From contig NZ_AYYK01000011.1 of NCBI RefSeq assembly GCF_001436095.1, forward strand, positions 1 through 62,328: a stretch of 62,328 bases of DNA, read 5' to 3'. A model generated the notes under the pieces. That model saw nothing but the letters and a program-made list of their open reading frames with translations. It ran no database searches and was not told where the DNA came from. This stretch comes from Lapidilactobacillus dextrinicus DSM 20335. Lineage in GTDB: Bacteria > Bacillota > Bacilli > Lactobacillales > Lactobacillaceae. Numbering within the stretch: the stretch's first letter is position 1; every line of letters starts with the position of its first letter. The translations under genes and the position numbers were made by a program. Shown here in pieces: positions 35,973 to 45,142 of this stretch.

Positions 35973-37406
35973 ATGTCTGAACAAAACATCGAGCGCGCTT
36001 GTACAACTATTTTAGTTGGTAAGAACGCTAGTATTGATGGTTCAACTATGATCGCACGTAATGACGATACATTTCACGCCGTTGCGCCCCATCGTTTCTA
36101 TATGCACCCTGCTGTTAAAGGTGAAAAGGGTCGTATCTTAAAATCATACCTTAACGGTTTCCAAATGGAATTACCAGAGAATGGTTACCGTTACCCCGCA
36201 GCACCAAATGTTGATTATAAAAACTTAGGTTATTATGACGAAAGTGGTATTAACGAAAAGAACGTTGCCATGAGTTGTACTGAAAGTACTTATGGTAACG
36301 AACGTGCTTTAGCATTTGATCCATTGGTTAAAGATGGCTTAGATGAAGACTGCATGCAAACTGCTGTTTTACCATACATCGATTCTGCTAAAGATGGCGT
36401 TAAGTATTTAGGCTCATTAATCAAGAAATTCGGTTCACCAGCAGGTAACTCTGTCTTATTCGGTGATAAAGATGATGTTTGGTACATGGAAATCGTAACT
36501 GGTCATCACTGGGTTGCTCAACGTATCCCTGACGATGCTTATGCAATCGCTGCTAACCAAGTTTCCATCCAACAAGTTGACTTTGATGACACTGACAACT
36601 TTATGTGGTCAGAAGGTATTCAAGAATTCGTTGAAGAACATCATTTAAACGTGGACCAATCTGGCTGGAACTTCCGCCATATCTTTGGTACTTCAAACGA
36701 AAAAGACCGTCACTATAACACACCTCGTGTATGGTATGGCCAACATATCTTGAACCCAGAAATTGAACAAGATCCTGAAAGCAGTGAATTACCATTCATC
36801 TGCCGGACAAGTCATAAGATTTCTCCAGACGATATCGAACAAATCCTTGGCTCACATTATAACGAAACACCATTCGATCCAATGGGTAAAGGTTCCGATG
36901 CTGACAAGTATCGTTACCGTCCAATTGGCTTGAACCGGACACAGAACTCTCACGTTTTACAAATCCGTAACAACGTCCCTGAAGAAATTTCAGCTGTAAT
37001 GTGGATTACTTTAGGTTACCCTACTTTCACACCATATATTCCTTTCTATGCAAATGCTAATGACACTGATCCTTCATTCAACAACACCTCAATGGAATTC
37101 AACTTTGAAGATGCACATTGGATGTATCGTGCCCTTTCTGTCTTAGTTGAATCTAACTACTCACACTTCATTCAAGACGATCTTGATTACTTAATCGAAT
37201 GCCGTCGCGAATTGCGTGCTCAAGTTGCTGCTATTGATGAAGAAGCTAAGAATTATAGTGGTGAAGAATTAACTAACTTCTTAACTGAAAAGAACCACGA
37301 AACAGTTGCTGCTATGCGCGAAAAGACTAAGAAATTCATGGGTAAACTTTACACTAAGGGTGTTACTTTATCTAAATTGACTTTCAACATGGATCGTAAC
37401 TTATAA
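35973..37406 (+). CDS. pepD: C69-family dipeptidase
   Basis: 477 residues. The N-terminal nucleophile Cys lies in ACTTILVGKNASIDGST, near the start as in PepD dipeptidases, an Ntn-hydrolase family. It releases amino acids from dipeptides in the cytoplasm. ATG 35973 has GGAGG 7 bases upstream; the frame is open 19 codons earlier but that part contains the promoter. A strong terminator follows. The gene shows highly biased codons, suggesting good expression. Confidence 0.94.
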   Translation: MSEQNIERACTTILVGKNASIDGSTMIARNDDTFHAVAPHRFYMHPAVKGEKGRILKSYLNGFQMELPENGYRYPAAPNVDYKNLGYYDESGINEKNVAMSCTESTYGNERALAFDPLVKDGLDEDCMQTAVLPYIDSAKDGVKYLGSLIKKFGSPAGNSVLFGDKDDVWYMEIVTGHHWVAQRIPDDAYAIAANQVSIQQVDFDDTDNFMWSEGIQEFVEEHHLNVDQSGWNFRHIFGTSNEKDRHYNTPRVWYGQHILNPEIEQDPESSELPFICRTSHKISPDDIEQILGSHYNETPFDPMGKGSDADKYRYRPIGLNRTQNSHVLQIRNNVPEEISAVMWITLGYPTFTPYIPFYANANDTDPSFNNTSMEFNFEDAHWMYRALSVLVESNYSHFIQDDLDYLIECRRELRAQVAAIDEEAKNYSGEELTNFLTEKNHETVAAMREKTKKFMGKLYTKGVTLSKLTFNMDRNL

Positions 37407-37439
37407 GATTTAGTGTTAATTAGTCATTAAGCTAAATAA

Positions 37440-37480
37440 AACCAGTAGAAAAACTAATTCGTTTTTCTGCTGGTTTTTTT
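37440..37480 (+). terminator. terminator of pepD
   Basis: Fifteen-base-pair stem starting AACCAGTAGAAAAAC (one G-U pair), 6-base loop, then TTTTTTT. Confidence 0.92.
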
Positions 37481-37541
37481 GTGCCATAATAGTGACGTTA
37501 AAGTCTTGATGTAAGATTTTTAAAAGAAAGAAGTTATGATA

Positions 37542-38576
37542 ATGACCGAAAAAAATTTAGCCTTTGTTGCCCTAGGTGGCCAAGAATTAACCGCGAAAGA
37601 CAGCTTTGCTATCGCTCAATCTGACATACCTAATCCCAAAGCTAATGATTTAATTGTCAAAGTTGAAGGTTTTTCGTTAAATCCAATCGACGAAAAACGA
37701 CGTTCTTCTTTAGTAGGTCAGTCATTAATTCTCGGCTATGATGCTGTTGGTGAAATTGTTGCGCTTGGTGATCAGGTGCAAAATTTAACTATTGGTGACC
37801 GCGTTATTTACGCCGGAACAACTAAACGCGCCGGTAGTTACCAGCGTTATCAAGCTGTGGCAGCTAACTTAATCGCTAAAGTTGATCAAGAGGCGCCACT
37901 TCATGAACTAGCTGCGCTACCCTTAGTTGGTTTAACCGCTTGGGAATTGCTTTTTGAACGACTAGGTTTTACGCCAGCACATAATGCCAATCAAGGTAAA
38001 ACGCTACTCGTCATTAATGGTGCGGGTGGTGTGGGATCGATGCTGACACAACTGGCTAATTGGGCGGGTTTAACCGTCTTAGCCACGGCCAGTCCTAAAA
38101 ACAATCCTTGGTTAGCCGACCACGGCGTTAATTTTGCCATTGATTACCATACTGACATCGTTAAAGCCGTCCATCAAAGTGGCTTTAACCAATTAGATGC
38201 CATTGCGGCCTTGTATAATCCTGTACCTTATATGACAACGATGGCCGAATTAATTGCACCTTTCGGCCACATCGGCACAATTGTTAAGCCGACTGCACCC
38301 TTAGACTTAAGTCCACTTTTAGCAAAATCTGTAAGCTTTAGCTTTGAACGCATGTTTACCAAAACTGATTACAATCTCCACGCTGACAGTACTAGTGTTA
38401 TTCTGAGTAAACTATTAGCGCTGTATTTTTCGGGACAATTATCCGCTAGCGTTTCAACGTCGTTATCACCAATTAACTTAACTAACTTAAAAACTGGTTT
38501 AACCACACTAAATAGCGGTCATCAAGTTGGTAAGATTGTGTTAAGTGGTGCTTTTGAGTCTTCATTAAATTCCTAA
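37542..38576 (+). CDS. zinc-binding-type alcohol dehydrogenase family (MDR) oxidoreductase
   Basis: 344 residues of the medium-chain dehydrogenase/reductase superfamily, quinone-oxidoreductase branch: N-terminal GroES-like domain (GYDAVGEIVALGDQV), Rossmann motif INGAGGVGSMLTQLA and the ATASPKNNPWL segment. The catalytic-zinc ligands of true alcohol dehydrogenases are not evident. It probably reduces quinones or enones with NADPH. ATG 37542 suits the AGAAAGAAG ribosome binding site better than ATG 37536. Confidence 0.85.
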   Translation: MTEKNLAFVALGGQELTAKDSFAIAQSDIPNPKANDLIVKVEGFSLNPIDEKRRSSLVGQSLILGYDAVGEIVALGDQVQNLTIGDRVIYAGTTKRAGSYQRYQAVAANLIAKVDQEAPLHELAALPLVGLTAWELLFERLGFTPAHNANQGKTLLVINGAGGVGSMLTQLANWAGLTVLATASPKNNPWLADHGVNFAIDYHTDIVKAVHQSGFNQLDAIAALYNPVPYMTTMAELIAPFGHIGTIVKPTAPLDLSPLLAKSVSFSFERMFTKTDYNLHADSTSVILSKLLALYFSGQLSASVSTSLSPINLTNLKTGLTTLNSGHQVGKIVLSGAFESSLNS

Positions 38577-38650
38577 GTTACGCTCATTTGTCTTCTAGAC
38601 TATCTAAAACCATTAAAAATTATGGCCCAACATTCCTAAATCATCACGAT

Positions 38651-38688
38651 AAAAGCCACTACTACTTCAAAAAAATAGTGGCTTTTTT
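38651..38688 (+). terminator. terminator of the MDR oxidoreductase gene
   Basis: AAAAGCCACTA / TAGTGGCTTTT stem followed by more T, 75 bases past the stop. Confidence 0.88.
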
Positions 38689-38938
38689 AATAGGGTCGAA
38701 TTAATTCCTTCAATTTATAAACGAGCTAGATCGCCACCGATAATGTATATTTTATTTAATTTCCGTAAGCGGTTAATCAACATAACGGTCTATAATTAAA
38801 CAGCTTTATTTTTCAAAATTTCATCTATTATTTTTACGTATAAAATAACCCTAGTTCTTTGTAAATACTAGTCAGATCAACCCCTATCGTTTTACAGCAT
38901 CCATAATATGTGTTAGGCTGGTATAGACGTTCAAAACA
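38689..38938. other. gene-free leader/promoter stretch upstream of the betaine transporter
   Basis: No coding capacity seen. The right part should contain the promoter of the transporter; TTTACA at about 38891 is a possible -35 element, without a convincing partner. Together with the neighbouring terminators it makes a 445-base gene-free gap. Confidence 0.45.
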
Positions 38939-38971
38939 GAAACTCGTCAAACTAGATGAGTTTCTTTTTTT
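38939..38971 (+). terminator. terminator-like hairpin in the betaine transporter leader
   Basis: GAAACTCGTC / GATGAGTTTC stem (one G-U pair), 6-base loop and seven T, ending about 50 bases before the first gene of the operon. It is placed as a transcription attenuator would be, since no gene ends just before it. Confidence 0.7.
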
Positions 38972-39021
38972 GTATATTTAGTCTTTAAAATGGGCTAAGA
39001 GAAACTAAGGAGGTTGATTTT

Positions 39022-40221
39022 TTGACGACCAAGGTTGAGGTTAAAAATTTAACGAAGATTTTTGGCAAGCGCGTTAGCAAAGCTAAGAAACTCTTAACAG
39101 ACGGCGTTAGTAAAGCTGATATTTTAAAAGAGACTGGCGCTACCATTGGTGTCGATCGCGCTAATTTTACAGTTAATGACGGCGAAATTTTTGTCATTAT
39201 GGGTTTATCAGGTAGTGGTAAATCCACCACGATTCGGATGATGAATCGGTTAATCGAACCAACTAATGGCCAAGTAATTCTTGACGGTCAAGATATTATG
39301 ACCATGTCAAAAGATGAATTACGAGAAATGCGCCGGCATAAGATGAGCATGGTTTTTCAGAACTTCGCATTATTACCTAACCGAACAGTTCTAGAAAACG
39401 CTGAATATGGCTTAGAAATTCAAGGCGTCGATAAAGCTACTCGTGAACAAAAAGCTAATGAAGCCTTAGAAATGGTGGGCTTAGCTGGTTATAACGACCA
39501 ATATCCAACCCAATTATCTGGTGGGATGCAACAACGGGTGGGTTTAGCCCGGGCATTAGCTAACGACCCAGAAATCCTTTTAATGGATGAAGCTTTCTCA
39601 GCTTTAGATCCGTTAAATCGTAAAGATATGCAGGACGAATTATTAGACCTGCAAGAGAACATGCACAAAACCATTATCTTTATTTCGCATGATTTAAATG
39701 AAGCCTTACGGATTGGCGATCATATTATGATTATGCGCGACGGCGAAATTGTACAAATTGGCACACCGGAAGATATTTTGACCCACCCGGCTAATGATTA
39801 CGTTGAACGCTTCATTGAAGATGTTGATCGTAGTAAAGTCCTTACGGCCAGTAAAGTGATGATTCGTCCCGTTACAGTTAATATTGAAAAAGACGGTCCA
39901 CGTCTAGCTTTACGGCGAATGCGAGAGAACTCGATTTCAAGTTTATATGTAATTGATGGTCGTCATCATCTTGTTGGTATTATTGACTCCACCGATGTCA
40001 TTGAGTTAATCCGCGCTGACAAACGGTCATTAGGTAGTATTATCAATCCTGATGTGCCAACTGTTGCCCTCGATACGCCACTGAAAAATATGATGGATGA
40101 AGCTTCACATACTCCGGTGCCAATTGCAGTCTTAGATGACCAGCAACGTTTACAAGGTATCATCATTCGTGGTGCTGTTTTGGATGCTTTAAATGGAAAT
40201 GGAGGCGAAGCTAATGCTTAA
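39022..40221 (+). CDS. opuAA: glycine betaine/proline ABC transporter ATP-binding protein
   Basis: 399 residues. Walker A GLSGSGKSTT, signature LSGGMQQR, Walker B ILLMDEAFSALDP, then two C-terminal CBS domains (about 280-395, with MRENSISSLYVIDG and HTPVPIAVLDD). This is the ProV/OpuAA layout; the CBS pair senses ionic strength in OpuA. TTG 39022 has AAGGAGG 8 bases upstream. It overlaps the permease start. Confidence 0.92.
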   Translation: MTTKVEVKNLTKIFGKRVSKAKKLLTDGVSKADILKETGATIGVDRANFTVNDGEIFVIMGLSGSGKSTTIRMMNRLIEPTNGQVILDGQDIMTMSKDELREMRRHKMSMVFQNFALLPNRTVLENAEYGLEIQGVDKATREQKANEALEMVGLAGYNDQYPTQLSGGMQQRVGLARALANDPEILLMDEAFSALDPLNRKDMQDELLDLQENMHKTIIFISHDLNEALRIGDHIMIMRDGEIVQIGTPEDILTHPANDYVERFIEDVDRSKVLTASKVMIRPVTVNIEKDGPRLALRRMRENSISSLYVIDGRHHLVGIIDSTDVIELIRADKRSLGSIINPDVPTVALDTPLKNMMDEASHTPVPIAVLDDQQRLQGIIIRGAVLDALNGNGGEANA

Positions 40222-41059
40222 TTTACCTAAATTACCTTTAGCTAAATGGATCAACGCCTTTGTTAATTGGTTAACCCAATTTGAAGGTTTCTTTCAAGGT
40301 GTAACAAACTTTTTAAATGCGATTATTAACTCATTTCAATGGGTTTTTGACTTATTACCACAATGGCTCTTCGTTGTACTCATTATGGCAATTACCTTTT
40401 ATTTAAACCGTAAGAAACAAAAGTGGTCGCTTTTAATCTTAGAGCTCATCGGCTTTTGGTATATTGCCAATCAAGGTTATTGGCGTGACATGACCCAAAC
40501 TCTAACTTTGGTACTAACATCTAGCCTAATTGCGATTATTGTCGGTATTCCATTAGGGATTTGGATGGCTAAAAGTAATCGTGTGCGGACAATTGTCAAT
40601 CCAATTTTGGACTTTATGCAAACCATGCCGGCCTTTGTTTACTTGATTCCCGCTGTTGCCTTCTTTGGAATTGGGATGGCTCCTGGTGTTGTGGCTTCTG
40701 TTATTTTTGCCATGCCACCAACGGTACGTATGACCAATTTAGGTATTCGCCAAGTACCTCATGATTTAATTGAGGCGACTGATTCCTTTGGTTCAACAAG
40801 TTGGCAAACCTTGACACAAGTCCAATTGCCTTTGGCTAAATCAACTATTATGGCCGGTGTTAACCAAAGCATGATGTTATCCTTATCGATGGTTGTCATT
40901 GCTTCAATGATTGGTGCAATGGGTCTAGGGACCAAAGTTTACTTCGCCGTGGGACGAAATGACGCCGGTAGTGGCTTTACAGCCGGTTTTGCAATTGTTA
41001 TTTTAGCAATCATTTTAGACCGTGTGACCCAATCCTTTAACAAGCAAAAGAACAAGTAG
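40214..41059 (+). CDS. opuAB: glycine betaine/proline ABC transporter permease
   Basis: 281 residues with a leading helix region and six membrane segments; permease loop around DLIEATDSFGSTSWQTL. ATG 40214 follows GGAGG by 8 bases and overlaps opuAA by 8 bases. It forms the membrane part of the OpuA-type uptake system for osmoprotectants. Confidence 0.92.
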   Translation: MLNLPKLPLAKWINAFVNWLTQFEGFFQGVTNFLNAIINSFQWVFDLLPQWLFVVLIMAITFYLNRKKQKWSLLILELIGFWYIANQGYWRDMTQTLTLVLTSSLIAIIVGIPLGIWMAKSNRVRTIVNPILDFMQTMPAFVYLIPAVAFFGIGMAPGVVASVIFAMPPTVRMTNLGIRQVPHDLIEATDSFGSTSWQTLTQVQLPLAKSTIMAGVNQSMMLSLSMVVIASMIGAMGLGTKVYFAVGRNDAGSGFTAGFAIVILAIILDRVTQSFNKQKNK

Positions 41060-41071
41060 GAGGTTTTATAC

Positions 41072-41980
41072 GTGCGTAAAAAAATACGATTATTTATACC
41101 CGTCGTCTTAACGTTGCTCGTCCTACTGAGTGGTTGCAGTACTAAAGTGCCTAAATATCAAGCTAAAAAAGCGCTGGGGCCACAAATTAACTATACGATT
41201 ACCGGAATTGATGCCGGTGCTGGAATTATGGCGTCGACTCAAAAAGCACTCTCTGCTTATGGACTCGCTAAAGACAACTGGCAATTACAAACTAGTTCAA
41301 CGGCTGCTATGACAAGCACGTTGGATAAAGCGATTCGGCATAAACAACCAATCGTGATTACCGGCTGGCAACCACATTGGATGTTTACCAAATACCCGAT
41401 TAAGTTCTTGAAGGATCCTAAACATGTCTATGGTAAAAGCGAAAGCATTCATACCATTGTCCGTAAAGGCTTAAAACAAGATCAGCCAACTGCTTATGAA
41501 ATGCTGGATCGCTTCTATTGGACACCAGCAGAAATGTCTCAAGTCATGATTCAAGTGAATAACGGTAAAGATCCGCAAAAAGCTGCTCAGCAATGGCTCA
41601 AAGCTAATCCCAAAAAAGTTCAACAATGGACTAAAGGCCTTAAAAAAGTCTCTGGAAAGCCAACCCTAAAATTAACTTATGTAGCTTGGGATTCTGAAAT
41701 TGCTTCAACTAATGTTGTCGCCGAAGTTTTACGTGGTTTAGGCTACAAAGTCACCATTCAGGCGATGGAAATGCAGCCAATGTGGGCTTCAATTGCCACT
41801 AATGTTGCTGATGCCCAAGTGGCCGCTTGGTTACCCACAACTTCAGCCAAGTTCTATTCTGATTATAAAGGTCAGTTTGTTGATTTAGGTGCCAACTTAA
41901 AGGGTGCCCGTGTTGGTTTAGCTGTGCCGAAATACATGACTAATATTAATTCGATCGAGGATTTATTGAAAAACAAATAA
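41072..41980 (+). CDS. opuAC: glycine betaine-binding lipoprotein (OpuAC type)
   Basis: 302 residues. Lipoprotein signal ends LLSGC, Cys22. Two lobes follow: one with GWQPHWMFTKY (tryptophans likely cage the quaternary amine) and one with YVAWDSEIASTN and AAWLPTTSAKFY. Compared with Bacillus OpuAC the lobes appear in swapped order. GTG start with GTAGGAGG upstream. A terminator follows. Confidence 0.9.
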   Translation: MRKKIRLFIPVVLTLLVLLSGCSTKVPKYQAKKALGPQINYTITGIDAGAGIMASTQKALSAYGLAKDNWQLQTSSTAAMTSTLDKAIRHKQPIVITGWQPHWMFTKYPIKFLKDPKHVYGKSESIHTIVRKGLKQDQPTAYEMLDRFYWTPAEMSQVMIQVNNGKDPQKAAQQWLKANPKKVQQWTKGLKKVSGKPTLKLTYVAWDSEIASTNVVAEVLRGLGYKVTIQAMEMQPMWASIATNVADAQVAAWLPTTSAKFYSDYKGQFVDLGANLKGARVGLAVPKYMTNINSIEDLLKNK

Positions 41981-42042
41981 TAAGCATCCCCCTTCTTACA
42001 ATCCATTAACATTAACTAGAAGCTGATTAAATCAGCTTGTTT

Positions 42043-42076
42043 AAACGTTATTTCCTTCATAGGAGATAACGTTTTT
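42043..42076 (+). terminator. terminator of the betaine transporter operon
   Basis: Thirteen-base-pair stem starting AAACGTTATTTCC with one G-U pair and a 6-base loop, then TTTTT. Confidence 0.9.
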
Positions 42077-42151
42077 AATATGGTTTCGGTTCTTTTCAAA
42101 AATATGATTTGACTTTTCTGAAAACAAAGCATAAACTAAGTATTCGTTACA

Positions 42152-42169
42152 TATGTGCAGTTGCACATA
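42152..42169. promoter_or_regulatory. palindromic operator of the MarR-MFS operon
   Basis: TATGTGCA-GT-TGCACATA is a perfect 8-2-8 palindrome, just ahead of the ribosome binding site of the marR-type gene. Position and symmetry suit autorepression by the MarR protein. Confidence 0.7.
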
Positions 42170-42187
42170 AATGGAGGTTGATATTTA

Positions 42188-42649
42188 TTGATTTCTAACA
42201 ACAAGGATCGAGTTCAAGGTATTAGTGTTCTCAGTCGTATCATCCAAAACGATCTAAAACGGAACGTCAAACCGTATGGGCTTAATGAAAATAATTATTT
42301 TTTCATTTTTTTCGTTAATGATCACCCTGGTGCTACCCAGGACGAACTGACACGGACGATGTTTTTAGATCATAGTACGATTACGCGGGCAGTATCTAAG
42401 CTAATCGCGCTAGGCTACTTAGAACGGCGGCCTGATGAAAAGGATAAACGGGTCGGGCATCTTTATTTAACCAAGCAAGGCGAAGCCCTACATCGCCCCC
42501 TTTATGAAGCAACGAAGCATGCCGAAGAAATGGCATTCGGTAATTTAACGAGTGAAGAGCGCAAAATAATTCAATCGTTATTATTAAAATCTGCCTTATC
42601 ACACGAACGGGAGAAAGAAAAAAATGGATCAAAATACAAAAATGTCTAA
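42188..42649 (+). CDS. MarR-family transcriptional regulator
   Basis: 153 residues with a MarR winged helix: TQDELTRTMFLDHSTITRAVSKL as recognition region and ERRPDEKDKRVGHLYLT as wing. It probably represses itself and the exporter that follows, relieved by a small molecule. TTG start with GGAGG 10 bases upstream. It overlaps the exporter gene by 26 bases. Confidence 0.9.
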   Translation: MISNNKDRVQGISVLSRIIQNDLKRNVKPYGLNENNYFFIFFVNDHPGATQDELTRTMFLDHSTITRAVSKLIALGYLERRPDEKDKRVGHLYLTKQGEALHRPLYEATKHAEEMAFGNLTSEERKIIQSLLLKSALSHEREKEKNGSKYKNV

Positions 42650-44015
42650 ACGCGATTTACTTTCAATTATCGCAGCTGCACTGATGGCTTTCATTGGTAT
42701 TCTCATTGAAACCTCAATGAACGTTACCTTCCCTACTTTAACTAAGGAATTCGGGGTAGCCTTAAGTACAGTCCAATGGGTCACAACTGGTTACTTACTT
42801 GTTGTTTCCTTAGTTATCATTTGTTCTTCATACATTAAAGGTCGTTTTAAAGAACGTTATATTTTCATGGCTGGTGCTATTTTCTCCATTATTGGTGATA
42901 TTTTCTGTGCGTTAGCTAATAACTTTACCATTCTTTTAGCTGGTCGAATGATTCAAGCAATTGGGACTGGTATCTTATTGCCATTACTATTCAATATCAT
43001 TCTTGAACGGGCACCATTAGCTAAACGTGGTGTATTCATGGGCTTAGGTGGTTTGATTGTTTCCTTAGCGCCAGCCTTAGGACCAACTTTTGGTGGTGTG
43101 GTTGTCTTCTTTTTAACCTGGCGTGATATTTTCTGGATTTTATTGCCTCTGATGTTCATCGGCTTATTATTGGGGCTTTCAATCGAACAAGTTACACCTT
43201 TACGTAAGGAACGCTTTGACTGGCTACGTTTAATCTTATTAGGCGTTGTCTTTATTAGTTTGACATTAGGTTTCAATACCGTCAGCACCTTAGGCTGGAT
43301 TAACGGTCAATTCGGCATTGCCTTAATCGTCATGGTGATTGCGTTAGCTAGTTTCATTGCTGTTTCTAAACGTAGTACTCGTACTTTGGTTAGTCTCAAA
43401 ATTTTCAAAAACCGCGTCTTCGTCACGGCGCTGTTAGCTTATATCTTTATTCAATTTACTAATATTGGGATTAACTTCGTCTTACCTAACTATGCTCAAA
43501 TTGCCGATCACTCTACTTCACTCATTGCTGGTTTGATTATGTTACCTGGTAGCTTAATTGCTGGTTTATCAACACCGCTTTGGGGTCGTATGTATGATTC
43601 ATACGGTGCTAAGCGACCAATTACAATGGGTAATACCTTATTCTTCTTAGCCATTGTCTTGTTTGCTATCTTTAGTTTCAATTTATCACCAGTTTTAATC
43701 TTGATTTACTACGCAATCTTTGCTATTGGTATGAATATGGCCTTTGCCAACACGATGACTTACGCCTTAACTATCGTTGGCCCAGAACAAGAAACAGATG
43801 CCAATGCCATTTTCAATACGTTGAATCAATTTGCTGGTTCAATTGGTACGGCCGTTGCTTCTAGTTTCTTAGCTTCTGGTTCTGGTTCAAACGCTGCTAG
43901 CGTTATGCAATCTGGTACACAACACATGTTCATCTTTGTCGGTATTTTGATTTTAATCAACTTTGGTTTATATCACTATACTTTCAAACATGGTGACAAA
44001 CAGTTAGCTAAATAA
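42624..44015 (+). CDS. MFS drug exporter, DHA2 (EmrB/QacA) family
   Basis: 463 residues, 12-14 membrane helices. Motifs typical of the family: ETSMNVTFPTLTKEF in helix 1, LAGRMIQAIGTGILLPL and the motif C-like GLIVSLAPALGPTFGG. It exports drugs using the proton gradient. Translation overlaps with marR, so it is part of that operon. Confidence 0.92.
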   Translation: MDQNTKMSKRDLLSIIAAALMAFIGILIETSMNVTFPTLTKEFGVALSTVQWVTTGYLLVVSLVIICSSYIKGRFKERYIFMAGAIFSIIGDIFCALANNFTILLAGRMIQAIGTGILLPLLFNIILERAPLAKRGVFMGLGGLIVSLAPALGPTFGGVVVFFLTWRDIFWILLPLMFIGLLLGLSIEQVTPLRKERFDWLRLILLGVVFISLTLGFNTVSTLGWINGQFGIALIVMVIALASFIAVSKRSTRTLVSLKIFKNRVFVTALLAYIFIQFTNIGINFVLPNYAQIADHSTSLIAGLIMLPGSLIAGLSTPLWGRMYDSYGAKRPITMGNTLFFLAIVLFAIFSFNLSPVLILIYYAIFAIGMNMAFANTMTYALTIVGPEQETDANAIFNTLNQFAGSIGTAVASSFLASGSGSNAASVMQSGTQHMFIFVGILILINFGLYHYTFKHGDKQLAK

Positions 44016-44066
44016 TTGATGACAACAAAATCGTCGTTATTGAATTTAACCAGACGATAAATAGTT

Positions 44067-44124
44067 AAATAGGCGCAATCATGACCGACTTTGATCAAGT
44101 CAGTTGTGATTGCGCCTATTTTTA
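44067..44124 (+). terminator. terminator of the MarR-MFS operon
   Basis: Stem AAATAGGCGCAATCA and its complement (15 base pairs) with an inner GACTT/AAGTC stem, followed by TTTTT. Confidence 0.9.
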
Positions 44125-44184
44125 AATTGTTCGTATCTTAAAAATGCCGATTCGTTGATTTGCCAATATAAATTTTTCAAAAAA

Positions 44185-44934
44185 TTAATCAGCGGTGTTC
44201 AAAAAAACTAATTTATTTTCTGCCGATAATTCGGGTTGATACTGATAATTAAAATCATTAAAGGCTTGTAATGCCTCAATACTCTGAACGTTATTCTCCG
44301 CCATGAAACGGACCATTTGTCCGCGGGCCATTTTAGCTAAAGTGGCTCGTGTTTTTATTTTGCCATTAATTAAATGTCCAAAAACAATATCGATCATTTG
44401 CTTTGGTGATGTGGTGTATTTGGCAATGCATTTGCTATATTCTTGTGAGGCTAAGTTAATAATCGGCTCGTCTGTTGGCGCCACGGCATCGTAAAGTCGC
44501 TGCTGCCAAAAAGCATAGAGATTTTGACTATCAGCCACGGATAATTTGGCCTGCATCTCTAATCGATAAGGCACCACGCCGTCAAAAGGACGCAGAACGC
44601 CATAGAACCCTGATAAAATTCGCAAGTGTTGTTGAGCATAATTAAAAGCAGGCCCAGTGAATAAATCTGGTGCCATATATTGATATTGAATACCAGAATA
44701 AGCAAACAATGCTGGTGTTAATTGTTTGGTTAAGTCGATTTGTTGGAGTTGCTGATAATTCTTCTGGGCTAGTTGCTCACTGCAATGCCAAAGCGTTTTT
44801 AATTCAGGGTAAGAAAGCTGGCGTAATGTTTTTAAAATGGTCTGTGTCTGCTCGAAATATTGTGGTCGGGTGATCTCAACAATGTCGTCGGGATTAACGA
44901 CCATCTTTTTTGCTGGTGAAATAATGATTTTCAT
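44185..44934 (-). CDS. yaaA: peroxide stress protein YaaA (DUF328)
   Basis: 249 residues of the YaaA/UPF0246 family: start MKIIISPAKKM, then FAYSGIQYQ, ILSGFYGVLRPFDGVVPYRLEM. In E. coli YaaA lowers free iron under peroxide stress and binds DNA. It is a single gene. AGAGG precedes the ATG. Confidence 0.93.
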   Translation of the reverse strand: MKIIISPAKKMVVNPDDIVEITRPQYFEQTQTILKTLRQLSYPELKTLWHCSEQLAQKNYQQLQQIDLTKQLTPALFAYSGIQYQYMAPDLFTGPAFNYAQQHLRILSGFYGVLRPFDGVVPYRLEMQAKLSVADSQNLYAFWQQRLYDAVAPTDEPIINLASQEYSKCIAKYTTSPKQMIDIVFGHLINGKIKTRATLAKMARGQMVRFMAENNVQSIEALQAFNDFNYQYQPELSAENKLVFLNTAD

Positions 44935-45142
44935 ATTAAGGCCTCTTAGCTAATTAATACCAATAGTTTACCAAAATAAAATATCATCGTCTGCTTCAAT
45001 AATTCTGGTCTAGCACCTAACAATTTCAAAGATAATCAAAATCTAATTACTGTTAATTTAGCGGACAGATGCTTACAATAGTTAAAGCACCTATATTTAG
45101 TATTAAAATATCACGACTTTAATGAGGTCGGAGGTTAAACTT

